64,000 nt of DNA from Pisolithus tinctorius (Eukaryota > Basidiomycota > Agaricomycetes > Boletales > Pisolithaceae): NCBI GenBank assembly GCA_024663395.1, contig JANFAH010000045.1:310001-374000 (forward strand), read 5' to 3'. A model generated the notes under the pieces. The model did no database searches and was not told the DNA's origin. It saw nothing but the letters and a program-made list of their open reading frames with translations. The position numbers and the translations under genes were made by a program. Shown here piece by piece: positions 35,201 through 46,000 of the stretch (its first letter is position 1; each line of letters starts with the position of its first letter).

Positions 35201-36807
35201 TCGTTGTGGACGACGCGATAGAGCCCGGCTTTAGACTTAGGGATGCGACCAACAACATCGTCGGCAGGGTTCCTGATGGTACAGGTGCCATCAGCGAAGG
35301 TGACGGAGTAGCCTAGCTGGTCAAGGCGGCCGACGGACATGAGGGTGTATCCAACCTCGGGTGAGTATAGCACTTCGGTGAGTCGCAGTTTGGTTACATC
35401 GTACCCGTTCGGCACCTCTATGACTAACTCCCCCATAGCCGTAGCGTCGAAGAGTTGTTTGTTGGCAGCCGAGAATGACTTGGGTGGTATCGTCACCAAC
35501 GTCTCGAACTTCTCCTTGTAGGGGGAGATGTGTCGAGTGGATCCGGAATCGTAGAGTTCAATGACAGGCGCACTGATGGGGCTGTCATTCACGAGGTTCG
35601 CGAACTCTGGGGAGATGATAGTGGGCTCGACGTGATTTGAAGCGTTGCTGTGGGGTGAGTGCTCGTCATCCACATCCCCCATCTCGCTGAACCAGTCATC
35701 ATCAGTAGCGACGAAGCAGCGTCGATCGTCGTCATCATCGTCCGATGATGCGCTTAACAGTTCAGGGAGCGGGACTTCATCGTCGAGTTCCTCCAGGGCA
35801 TGCACTGAAAAGGCGCCCTCTTCATCAGAATCAAAAGTTACAGCGTGTGCGGATCCCTTTGTAACGGCAGGTGGAGTTTCCTTCTTTTTATCAGGGTCGG
35901 GACATTGAGCTTTGTAGTGGTCCCTCGAGCCACAGTTCCAGCAGGGTCCTCGCGAGCGAGCGTACCCTCTCGAACTTCCCCCTCGTCCACCGTTCCTACC
36001 ATTTCCTCGCCCCCGACTGGAGTGGTTCCCAGGGGTCAAAGCCAAGGCCTCGTCACCATCGCGAGCCTTCTGTTTCACTCGTGAGTTACAAGTCTCTTTA
36101 CGTCCTCGCCATTCTGACTCTTCAATAATCAGGGAGATGAGGATATCGGGATCAATGGTTTGTGTTGGGCTGTACAGGCGGGCGGTCGCTAGCTGTCCAG
36201 ACGCGAAGCTAGCGAGGTACTTAGGCAGTGACTGTATGATGGTCGAACGGTAATCCTTTTCTTCGATCTGTACGCCGACGGCAGCTAACTCGTCTCTCTT
36301 CATACGCAGATCGTCCAAGAACTGGCGGACGTCACCGTCGACAGGGCACTGCAAGTTCAAAAACTTGGTGTGAAGGTCAGTCTGTGCGTAAGTACCCTTT
36401 TCCGTGTACTCGCGAACAATCTCATTCCACATAGCCACAACACTATTAAGGCTACACACTCGGAGGGCAGTGGAATCGGGGATCCATTGGGTAAGTAAAT
36501 GTTTCGCCATATTTTCGCTTTTCTGCCACTTAGCAAGTTCATCAGTGTCTGGAGGGACTACGGTTACGAATCCATCTTGATCGGTGGAGGTCGTGCCGAC
36601 AGGGGAAAGGGAGGTGCCATCGAAGTGGGACCACAGTTCCTTAGCTTCGATGGCAGTCTGGAAGCGAAGGGAAAAGATCGCCCAGTTCGTGCCTTTGATG
36701 TCAAGCTTCGGAACGTTGCCCGGGAGGGTGTCAGTGGTGACAGGGATAGCAGTAGTCATTTTGAGGGGTAATTGAGAACTGGTTTGGCAGCGAGAATATC
36801 GAAACAA
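32290..36807 (-). CDS. Copia Gag-Pol polyprotein
   Basis: One open frame of 1505 residues; Met17 (36759) is the likelier start. Order: Gag (about residues 30-240); CCHC zinc knuckle C289-C292-H297-C302; aspartic protease with D420-S-G; GAG-pre-integrase MELHRRMGHT (about 551); integrase with D621 (SDIWGP), D684 (HSDRGGE) and E720 (GVAERLNR). Reverse transcriptase follows from about 1015 (KWVFRAKKD, HQIDIKGAYLNG, LYGLKQSGRRWYQ, catalytic VHVDD with D1187/D1188). RNase H runs from about 1395 (VGYADADG, STTESEYVA, SDNQSA, H-rich TKHIDIRFHFIR). The protease-integrase-RT-RNase H order defines Ty1/copia. No stop or frameshift is seen and all catalytic residues are present. The frame ends within 10 bp of the 3' LTR. 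Confidence 0.96.
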   Translation of the reverse strand: MFRYSRCQTSSQLPLKMTTAIPVTTDTLPGNVPKLDIKGTNWAIFSLRFQTAIEAKELWSHFDGTSLSPVGTTSTDQDGFVTVVPPDTDELAKWQKSENMAKHLLTQWIPDSTALRVCSLNSVVAMWNEIVREYTEKGTYAQTDLHTKFLNLQCPVDGDVRQFLDDLRMKRDELAAVGVQIEEKDYRSTIIQSLPKYLASFASGQLATARLYSPTQTIDPDILISLIIEESEWRGRKETCNSRVKQKARDGDEALALTPGNHSSRGRGNGRNGGRGGSSRGYARSRGPCWNCGSRDHYKAQCPDPDKKKETPPAVTKGSAHAVTFDSDEEGAFSVHALEELDDEVPLPELLSASSDDDDDDRRCFVATDDDWFSEMGDVDDEHSPHSNASNHVEPTIISPEFANLVNDSPISAPVIELYDSGSTRHISPYKEKFETLVTIPPKSFSAANKQLFDATAMGELVIEVPNGYDVTKLRLTEVLYSPEVGYTLMSVGRLDQLGYSVTFADGTCTIRNPADDVVGRIPKSKAGLYRVVHNDDRDSANIAAETITVMELHRRMGHTSPSVARRLAEKGLVSGLKFDLSKDEPTFCETCVYAKATRKPVAKERVGERAHEFAEEVHSDIWGPAPVETLGGRRYYITFTDDKMRLTYIHLLRQKSEAFTAYKEFEAACRTQHDARVKVLHSDRGGEYLGKEFVMYLKSAGTKQKLTVHDTPQHNGVAERLNRTLLEKVCAMLHESGLPRALWGEAVRHAVWLKNRTPTKALNGGTPLEAVTRKRPDLSRARAWGSSVWVRIEGGSKLGGRIAEGRWVGIDDNSPNGCRVYWPEKKSVTVERNVYWNPSSAEPLPREGEEEDNHLPNAMLTTTAPVAETVVAPSPPLVTPAQSVPPSPPVEPPVAKRIRKPSQRLVEILAGKGSTNRRGTPEIPKGIQLPTVVEEHPNPVRPEGEEEAAALLASIIEDSDDDLCRIDLAMAMDEITAETEALEPSSLAEARRRPDWPRWEEGIKEELNTLNDAGTWELVDLPPGANVVGSKWVFRAKKDAAGNVVRYKARLVAQGFSQVEGIDYFDTFAPVATLASIRVVLAMAARSDLELHQIDIKGAYLNGTLTDDEVIYMRQPPRFESADHPRKVCRLHKTLYGLKQSGRRWYQRLVEILVDELKFIQCSVDQAVYFRRRSTGELMIIVVHVDDCTIAATLLNEIDEFKRDIRKYVEITDLGELHWLLGIEVTRNRDERTISLCQRPYIESIIRRFGFDELKPVSNPMEPSTKLHSGQSPSTGAEFAAMKHVPYREAVGSLMYTSLGTRPDISYAVTTVSHFSGNPGIPHWEAVRRIYRYLLGTKSLKLTYGGAPNALVGYADADGSMAEDRRAVSGYAFLIDGGAVLWSSKRQEIVSLSTTESEYVAATHAAKEALWLRSLIGELFGPLAEPTTLFSDNQSAIALTKDHQYHAHTKHIDIRFHFIRWVVENGKIRLIYCPTTDMVADTLTKALPSPKVKHFAVELGLRPT

Positions 36808-36841
36808 AAGGTGAGACGTTCGTGGGCTTATTTAGAGCGCG

Positions 36842-36853
36842 GGGCTCATAACC
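36842..36853 (-). other. Primer binding site, initiator tRNA-Met anticodon region
   Basis: GGTTATGAGCCC follows the 5' LTR end directly. It is complementary to GGGCTCATAACC, the anticodon stem-loop (CAT) of initiator tRNA-Met. Copia-type elements are known to prime from a cleaved initiator-tRNA half. Confidence 0.75.
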
Positions 36854-37221
36854 TCACAGAAATATCTATACAAGTAACTCGACTGAGTCGCGCGCAGACA
36901 GCGACAACGTCTGAGGTGATGGGGTCTACAGTACAGAACTAAATACTGTAATGTAACAATAGAAGTGAAACACTGGGTGTTGAACCCGTTTACAACAAGT
37001 ATTGTCTCGTTGTGAGACGCGCTATGGTCTTCATGGATAACAAGAGGATTCGCACATAAGTGCGAGACACTGTAAATACAATAAACATAAGGACGCGGAG
37101 AGTTAGTTTGCGCGTTCAGTAATAGTGTTGAGTAAGAAAGGGGTCTAAAGCGGAAACTAGTTCTCACGACCCAGAGTGGATGCGTTCAGAACGGGCTACG
37201 TGCGACTTGCCAAATCTAACA
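36854..37221 (-). repeat. 5' LTR of the copia element (368 bp)
   Basis: Same ends as the 3' LTR. It lacks the internal duplication but has a small 'cgactgagtcg' insertion/rearrangement. It supplies the promoter for the minus-strand gag-pol transcript. Confidence 0.93.
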
Positions 37222-38140
37222 GCTAACCATGTTTAATACTGGCCTACTGGACTTTCATTCACAGCTGGTGGGTTGAATCATGACAGGTGGTGGTGTATTT
37301 TTGCTAACCAGGGTCACTACTGCCCTACTGGACTTGTGTTGATAGCAAGTGAGTGGGGCCATGACAGGTGGCAGTACATAGATGCATACTGACCATGTTC
37401 ACTCTCACCCTTTTGGACTTGGATTCATAGCAAGTGAGTGGATTTCTGGCTGGTGGTGGAGGATGCATGTTGACCATATTCGCTGTTGCCTTGTTGAATG
37501 TGGGCTTATAGTTTGTGAGCAAAGATATGGCAGGGGATGATGAGTGCATGCTAACCAGGTTCACTACCACCCTATTGGTATTGGGTTGATAGTTTGTGAG
37601 TGGAGTCACAGTAGGTAGTGCCAGATCCATGCTGACCATGTTCACTGCCACCCCATTGGACTTGGGTTCATACATAGGTTGTGAGCAGAGTTATTGCAGG
37701 TTGTTGTAAATGTGCTGAATGTGTTTACTGCTGTCTTGTTGGACTTGTGCCTATAGCTTGTGAGTGCAGTCATGGTAGATGGAGGTGGATGCATGTTCAC
37801 CATGTTCACCACCATCTTGTTGGACTTTGGTTCACAGCAAGTGAGTGCAATCTAGCAGGTGGATGCATACTGAGGATGTTCATTGGTTCCCTGTTTAATT
37901 TGGATATATATAGCAAGTATGTGTATGACTGGTGCTAATTTCTGAGGGCTGAGCACATCCATTGCCCTCCTGTTTGGTTCATAGGGAGTGAGTAGAGTCA
38001 TTTTCCATGGTGATGCCACATGCTCATTGCAGACCATATTCACTGTCACCTTGTTGGACTTGGGTTCACAGCAAGTGAGCAGAGTTAAAGATAGCCTGTG
38101 CTTGCACATGCCCACTGAAATCCTGTTGCATTTTATGTCA
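37222..38140 (+). repeat. Intron-like array, right part (about 12 units)
   Basis: Continues the ~79-bp units after the copia insertion with the same donor, branch and acceptor motifs and the same three-base spacing: CTG, CAA, CAA, TTT, TTT, GTT, CTT, CAA, CAA, GGA, CAA, ATA. Removing the copia element and one GCTAA restores a single unit, so the element split one repeat. Confidence 0.85.
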
Positions 38141-38421
38141 TAGATAGTGAGATTTGTTTAATGTCCACACTGAGCAGCTCTTAACATTTAACAGATGGTC
38201 AGCATAATTGATTGATGCATGGTTAACATGTTATTCCAAAATATCTTCCAGGATGTAGGTACATCCTCTGATGCAATATAACATTGATTCTTATGTTTTG
38301 ATGTCTGTCAGAATGTTAGTGCTCATAAATGTTCAGAATTACACAACTTGCTAATCTCTTTTGTGTAGGATGTATGGGTCTAATTGAACTGGGCATTCAA
38401 TAATTACTAATACATTTACAG

Positions 38422-39170
38422 TTGGTTTGTGGCCTTTCTTCCTCACTCAAATTGGATTTTATAATTCCATTGATACACTTCTTAGGTTGTAAGTTTAATC
38501 TATTTCTATTTCTGTTGGCATTGACTGATTATTTTATTCTAAATGTCAGCCTGCCATTTACCATGACCAACCCCTCAAGATTCCCCATCTGTCTCTTTCA
38601 AAGAAATCTTCTATGAAATATATTGCACAACATGGCATTGTAAAGAACACATTCTGATTGTTTGAATGACATTGCTCATGATTGGAGGTGCCATACTTGT
38701 GTTTGAGTACTTATACTTCTTGTTGCAAGACAAAGCAAGAGAGGGTGATCTGCAGGACAACCTCACTCAGGCTGTCAAGCAATATCAAACTTCAGGGGTC
38801 CATGACAATGTCAACAAGCTTATTGACAGAGCCTTTCAAGAGCATGGTGAAGATGTAGAGGTTTTGTGCCCCATCCTTGTGGATATTGCAAAGGAGAATC
38901 AGATGTGTAAGGCACCCATATCCTCCACATATTTGAATATTAAGCCTAATTTTATCCAGCAAAAAATCTGAAGTAGGAGAGGATAGATAATTTGATTGCT
39001 TGAGTGGTTGACTGACTGCTATGTTTGTTATCCCTGTGCCTTTTGAAATTTATCCATGTGCTTGCTGAAAAACATTCACTGATGTGCAGGACCTTGCATT
39101 GGAACATGCCATCCAACTTGGTGATTCCAGTGTTTACATATCCAAAAATGCTGATGATATCAAATAGTAT
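38422..39170 (+). CDS. Possible 3' exons: membrane/helical segment
   Basis: After an acceptor at 38421 a frame reads LVCGLSSSLKLDFIIPLIHFL (to about 38485). A second open segment, 38666-38916, begins with a hydrophobic stretch (LLMIGGAILVFEYLYFLL) followed by charged helices (LTQAVKQYQ, VNKLIDRAF, LVDIAKENQ). A short piece ALEHAIQLGDSSVYISKNADDIK ends at a TAG near 39168. I could not connect these exons in one frame. They may be the C-terminal part of the G-domain gene beyond the array, a separate gene, or decayed. CpG-free. Confidence 0.35.
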
Positions 39171-40223
39171 AACATATGTAATGTACATAGAAGAATTGTT
39201 GAAAGTAAGCCAAAGCTTTAACTCGCATGCATAGACTTCAATCCTATGTCTTGTAATTCATTCTCATGCCCTTCTTTGTCCTTACTATGGTTTAAAAATC
39301 CAGTCCAGACCATCCTGTTTTCTGGCATAAAAACATAGCAACTGGATCAAAACTGACATTCATGGTGCAGTTTCCTTAGAGTTGGGCACCTGTAACTGGT
39401 TTTCTCATGCTTTGGGTATGAAATGTCCAATCACCTAGTTCATATGTACTGTACATATGTATATCCAATGTTTGCACATTTTGGATTGTTTATTGAATTT
39501 ATCAAGAACAAAGACAAATAAGACCAAAATGTAAGTGGGAGGGCATGCTCCATGATACTTGTACAATGTGCCTTGCAGCAGCATTACCTGAAAGCATCAA
39601 AAATACAAAATTGTCCAATGGTACACTTTGTATTCATCAGTTCACAATGTAGACCACTGTTTGGGAGACTCCAAGTAAGTGCCCCATCAGCCTCCACAAA
39701 CCATGCCAATGTTGTGACAGAGCATTAGGCTTCACCATGAATGAAGTGCAGCAGTGAATGTGGTCACACACAGGGACCAAGCCAACCTCTATTCAGACAG
39801 TTTTCTAACACGCTGTACATATATAGCACCCCTCCAATGTTAGAAACCCATGTATCATAGACCATGCACAGAAAGACAGCAATTAGATGTTGGAGGAGTC
39901 AACAACATCCTACACTGTCAAGCATGAATCCAGACATGAAATACAGCCAACAACCTTGGTGATATGCAGCTTAGTCCAAAATCATGATCATGCCACTGTG
40001 TAGTCATGGATTGTCTATTGCCACCCCAGCCAAATGCAATAGTCAAAGTCCAACTACAATGAATGCCATGTCCATGCCATGAAGCAATGTCATATACAAA
40101 GTGTTCACAAAAAGTCTGCCAAGGCCTCACAGAGCATTGCACACAGTGTCCAGGAAGCAAGACCTGAAGTACATGACAGTAAGACAAAAGATACCATCAG
40201 TAGTGAGGTGTATTCATACCCAA
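39171..40223. other. CpG-depleted spacer
   Basis: No gene, RNA gene or clear repeat seen. A short inverted repeat (ttctaaca/tgttagaa) flanks about 39800-39845. Confidence 0.4.
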
Positions 40224-41146
40224 TCATGCCCACCTTCCTTTACCCTTACCCTTTGGACCACTAACAGCAACCTTGCCCTCACCAGAATTCAACACATCCA
40301 GAACATCAATGTTGCCCACAGAGAACTGAGATAACTCAGGAGGCAATGGTGTCTGCACCCCCCTGTCTTTAGTGACAAAAGAGGAAGGTGGTCTGAGCAT
40401 CAACAATGCTGAGGAACTACTGCCTCCAGAAGCAGCCAAGGTCACATCATGACTGGATGCCAACATAGAGCATAACCAACACAGCAGAAATAAAGGGTAC
40501 CCACAGGGGAGATGCAGTCATCTCCTCAAAGTGGAATGTCCCACTACTACAAGATGTTCCTCAACTCCACACAAACCCCACCTGCAGGTGCAGCCCCACA
40601 GAAATGATCTGTGTACAAGACAGTCATGTTCAAATTTGGAACTGGTGTCCTACACCAGCAAGGATGGGAGCTATCAAAACAACATTGAGATGCAAAATGC
40701 AGGGGAGAGACATCACTCACACTACAGTTGAGGACATTGTCACATTATGCACAAAATCTGACAATGTCACCAGGAATGCCTTGGTGACACCATCTGGCAG
40801 AGAGAATGCATGTGTGGTAACAGTACCCAGGCCAAAGATAAAGGGGTAGGGGCTATCAGGGATGCATGCTTCATGCTCCTCACTACTCAGATTGCCAGGG
40901 ACAGCTGCAAGATAGAGGCTTTGAGTAAAATAGGGTCATGGGAATGGATGATGGGATGTAAGACCTTGCAATAATATATGCCACTGAGTCATCCACAAGC
41001 AACATGTTGAAGGGACTGTAAATGTGCAGTTGTGCAGGAAAGGCCACACCTGACATACACTGCACAGTGGTGTCATATAAGCAGTGACAGGCCTTTGCCC
41101 CACTGCTGCCTCTTGTTGACTGTACATGATGCCCCCCCCCAAACAA
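40224..41146 (-). pseudogene. Decayed gene, unrecognised multicopy family
   Basis: Minus-strand peptides in one direction: a segment with YSPFNMLLVDDSVAYIIARS (about 41000), a segment with CRTPVPNLN (about 40640), and a basic C-terminus GPKGKGKGRWA ending at 40224. Stops interrupt the frame between them and no CpG remains. The pattern recalls hypothetical nucleic-acid-binding-like proteins repeated in mushroom genomes, but I cannot name a domain from sequence alone. Confidence 0.35.
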
Positions 41147-43010
41147 AAAAAAAAAACATGAAGAAACCTACAACAGCAGTCATCAACATATCCATATCCA
41201 CTGGGAGAGCACACAACAGAGACCATAGCATGCACCACATTTTATAACCCAGAGCCCCCACTATGGATACTGAGTGTCATGACTGTGCATTTATCCTAAG
41301 TCCCCACCCACTCCACCCACTACTCCACTGGTCATTCACTCACTCCACACCAACTCTGCCTGCCCTCTATCATTTACAAGTCTTCTCTGCTCTGCCTATG
41401 AGCAGACTTGGTACCTGTCTACTGTCAAACCATGTGGGCTGGTCTACAGGAGGTCATGTGACCAACCTTTGGCCTCCTCCTTGACACTGCACAATCAGGT
41501 ACTCCACAGTGTGTGCACCTCATGGTTCAGCACCTAGACTGTTTCCTTTCTGGTCTGTTCAATGTTACCCACCATATGTTCTCCATCTACCCTTCATTCA
41601 TCATCCAGGAAGTTTTACTTGAAAATTTACAAGTCTCCATATGTCAGTTCTGATTCTGATTACTGTACCTCCATAGTAGTATAAAAGCATGTACAGTACT
41701 CTGTTGTTCCTCAGTATGAATATCACCAAAGTTCCTACTCTGTGTCTCCTCCATCTTCTGTCTGTCAGAGTTATCTCCAAACTTCCATCTGGTCTCTTCC
41801 TCTGAAATATGAGTGCTGAGATTTGTGCAAGGGGGTAGTGCATGAGCTAAGCCTGACACCCTCACTCCATTCCACTCCTGTCTTGGTGGACCTCATCCCT
41901 GCCAATTCTCCACTAGTCAGAGTTCTGTTTTGACTGTGTCAGACTTGCTTCTGTTGTAGGTCATGACTTCTGCAAAGCATGTGACTAGGGGAAAGAAGGG
42001 AAAATTCCCTATGGTCATCCCAAGGGGTGCTGAGTGGGAAAGAGAGGCAGAATATGACACTAGAGGTGTATAGGTAGATGAGTGAGAGTTGCAGAATTTA
42101 ATTCCAGAGACTTGTGGGTGTGCAAAGAGTGAATGGGCTAGGTATATGAAATTCTGAGCTACAATCTGGACATGAACAGAGCAAGGTTACTTGGCAAAGA
42201 AAACATGAAAAGGGACTTCTTGATGCAGAAGGTGCAGGGGGCACAAAAGACTCTGAAAAGAAAGGCTTGCAGAATCTTTTGGGGCAACAGGGGTAACTAG
42301 AATTTTTACTGGCATCTGGCAAGATTGGCTGGTGATGTGGCAGGGCAGTGGTTAGGTGTGGAATCCCAGATCAATGCACTGATGACTCCAGTTGATATGT
42401 TGATGGTCAGGGAAAAACTCCAAAGCCAAAAGGGGGTAGGGACAATACATAAGGCAACATGTGGAATGAATTCTGAAGAGGTAGCACTGATAGGGGCTTG
42501 CCTTGGAGGTGGTGGAATTATTTGACTGTATGTTGTTTCAGCCTCAGGGAGTATATGGCTCCCTACACCATACCTCTCCCCAGACCTTGTTAAGCATTGG
42601 AGTTGGTTGGAGTAGGCCCAGACTTAACACCAAGCAACTACCCATCCTCAATGCATCTGCCCCACACAAAGTGTTCACAGTCCATGTGGCAACATGAGCA
42701 ACCATACTCAAAAGGCACCACCAGCACACCACCCCACACACTATGGGGCAGACCCAAATAAACATAAACAAAAACTTTGGACATGGGCAAGATAAGGGTA
42801 ATTCATTTTTTCTCAGCATTTCTTAGTCCCAGTTAACTACATTTTAACCAAAATTCACTCAACCATCTCTTCTAACACAAATTCAAGAACCTAGAGAATC
42901 TTCATAGACACATTAGGACATGTAGGCTTTAACATGTAGAATGGTGCTGCTACCCCATCAATTTTTTGAATTACTGTACATTGGCACACTTTCACATGAC
43001 ATTGGATGGA
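41147..43010. other. CpG-depleted spacer
   Basis: Contains a C10/A12 homopolymer tract near 41133-41157. No gene supported. The CpG-normal region begins abruptly at about 43014, at the 3' end of the IML2 gene. Confidence 0.4.
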
Positions 43011-43038
43011 ACTGCGCAAGCCCTACCTTAAAAGCAAC

Positions 43039-46000
43039 TCACATGCGAAGTTGCCTCATCTTCACATTGATCTCCTCGCGCAACATCACAATCCGAGTAT
43101 CCAAACGCAACAACATATCTGTCTCTCGTGCACACAAGGCTTGGGCATGTGCAAGGCTGTCCCTCGCACTCTTGATCGCGCGTTTCCAAACTTCCCGTGC
43201 CGTTTCACCTTCAACGGGATTCCCCCCTCCCATCACAGCAGACCTCCATTCACCTTCCTTCATATCCAGAACAGCCAGTTCGAAATGGGTCATTCCACCC
43301 ACCCAACTGTTCACATCCACATCCTGATAGTGTTTCAAGGCATCACGAAGCAACTTCCGCGCACCAGCGTAGTCTCTCAACGTCCGGTGCAAGATTCCCA
43401 AAATAAGTGAACGCACCGCCAATTCGTCTGATGTGTCCAGATCAAGAAGTGTCCCAGGCTGTCGCATACTCGATGAAGACCCCATATGCTCAGTCTGTAT
43501 GTCCACAGGAGGTGTGAGTGCAGTCAACTCCACGATATGCGCCAAAGCCGTTTCCTTATCGGCATGCGCATATGTGTTCTTCGCTACATAGAAAATAGAG
43601 TTGGTCACCTATTCGATATCTCAATCGCCATTACGAACCAACAGCGAGTTCTACAGAGACGTAACTCGGTCAGCAGGTCCACTACATGCAATACACAGCA
43701 TATTGGTTCCACCTTCTACAGGGCTAATCTTCACAGATTCCGCGAATCGCTTGGGGTCTCCTCCCCGACGGCCATGTTTCTTCTTGTAAAACTCAACTAC
43801 GAGCATGATCGGGATCTGGCTAAAAGGCATATTGAATAACGTACGCTTCTTCTTGATAAGCACTTCTGTGGGCATGTCCCTACCTCTTCGTTTATCTAAA
43901 ACTGCTGGGAGTTTATCGAACAGTCTCTGAGCCTCGTCCGATTGTCTGACGGACACGTAACACCCTGACAGACGTTACTCCTACTTAACATACAGTCAAA
44001 TGGGACACACCAGCGGCAAGGAAGTGATACGTCGCGCGATTCCTGAAATCCACAAAGCGGAGTCAAACTTGTACGTAAGGGGGAGTATAAGCAGCCCAAC
44101 CCACCAACTATTCATCTTTGAGACATCCATAAACACTTGCGCACTCTCTTCATATCTTCTACGCTGAAACAACGTCCATGCTAGCTCAATGACCAACTAT
44201 TCGCCACACACGACACACGGGATGCGTCAGTCTTGGACGGATTCACCCAGTAAGAAGCGGTGCGACACATACCAGTTCGTCGACTTGCGGCAATGATCTT
44301 TGTTGTCGACCCTCCTGGAGTGTAACAATAGCTCCCTCCGAATCACCAGATATGCGTTGGATTCTGGCCTATGATGGTGTGTCCTATGATGAAAACAAAC
44401 GATATCCACGGGACCGCCGACTAACTTTATTCAGCATGCACAAAGACAGCTTAGGATGTCGATGCAATGGCCTGGCATAACACGATCAGACTACCAGCTG
44501 AACGACACATACCTAAGAGAGATACATACCTCCTTACGATGCCCTTGCATTGATCCGTGATGTGCTGCTCATCTGCATGATACCCGGACGCGAGCAATAG
44601 GCTACCGTAGTATGTCGTCAACAGCAACCTAACATATGCACGCAGTCAATCCAAATGCAAATGACTTATAAGAACCATCATCTCATAACCAGAGTCAGTT
44701 TTCCGTGCTTTCAGTGACACCTAAACCACATACGCTCCAATCGAGGCAAACTGAAGAGAGGTACTGACCCTGCAAACATGGCGTGCACGTCTGTGCGTGC
44801 AGCAGACACTGCAAGTGCTTTGAGTCCCAATTCCCTGTCATAGTTATACCCAAAAAATCTGGCCAGGTTCCTATGTATATGCCACAGCCAGAAGTATTAG
44901 TGGGTCATTGGTCCAATTCATCCGATCTACTCAGCGCCGCCAAAGTTGCTTCAACACAAATACGTACCTTATCTTCGCAGGCAGTAAAGACAAGGCTAGA
45001 TTGAACAATCCGTACCCTGAGAAAGAATGGGAGATTCCTTAGAGAAAGGGAAATCTAAAACAAATAAGGAGATACCCACCAAACGCTACCCCTGACAATA
45101 TGAATTCTTCAACAGGTCCGTTAGCAGGATTGGTGATGGTACCGAGGACGGGCGTGGGAGTAGTCAGTGCACCGAGTCCTGACCACCGAGCGAATAATCT
45201 AGACGTCCGAACGGGGATAGTAGGGGTCGCCTCAGCATATTGTAAACGGGTCTCTGATGGCTGGCGAGATGCTGCAGGTGTTGGTTGGCTTGGTGTCGCA
45301 TATCCATCTAGCCCGGTGGGGTATAGCATTTTGAACCACCTAGTGGCCCGGTAAGCATCTTACGGAGATCGACCAAGTCGGAAAGACTTTCTTTTTGAAC
45401 TTTGAGCGTGCCCTAAAAGAAAGGCAGTGTGCAAGAATAAGAGGGAGGGAAGACAAACAAGGTAAGAAGGGCTTGCCTGTTGATTTCATACCTGGAGGAA
45501 TTTCAGTGTGAGCCGTGTGGTGCAGGGGCAAAGAACGGAGACTGACAAACACTGTAAGTACCCTTTGTACGATTGGCTGTGTGCAGTGAACAAGTACATC
45601 AGTGAACTTGCCTGCTGGACGGGCATGAGTGAAAAAATACCACGTACGAGAGTGCGTGAACCAGCCCGAGGAAAATGATGATGTCGTTGTGAAGGATTCC
45701 CCATTCGATGCCCGGTTGGAAACGATGGCTCGGGGCAGAGGATTTGGGAAGTTTCATGTGTTTCCTGGCGCTTTGTTCAGCGAGGGTCAAGTATTTCAAG
45801 CCATACTCCACGAGTTCGGGCTTCACTGGGGGGTGAGTCCGAGTTCGCATCGGTCAGGGGGACATGCTAGACGAACATCCATTGACAATACCACTTTCAG
45901 GAGTGCACATACGCCGCGTCCCATAAGGGTAAACGGTGAGTCCCCCAGCCCCTCCGTGGCAAAGACGTTGAGAGCGGCCTCCACATCGTTTGCGAAGGCC

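Larger units (their letters stand above)
31866..37221 (-). mobile_element. Complete Ty1/copia LTR retrotransposon
   Basis: 5356 bp, oriented on the minus strand, flanked by GCTAA target duplications (31861-31865 and 37222-37226). It has two near-identical LTRs, a tRNA primer site, a polypurine tract and one intact gag-pol frame. CpGs are retained, in contrast to the array it interrupts. Intact coding sequence and few LTR differences indicate recent insertion, and it may still be mobile. Confidence 0.95.

Noticed and set aside
34358..36771. Plus-strand frames inside the copia gag-pol
   Set aside because: Shadows of the intact 1505-codon minus-strand frame.
27942..38140. Repeat array as a CRISPR array
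   Set aside because: The units are degenerate over their whole length with no constant repeat and unique spacers, there are no cas genes, and the host is a fungus.
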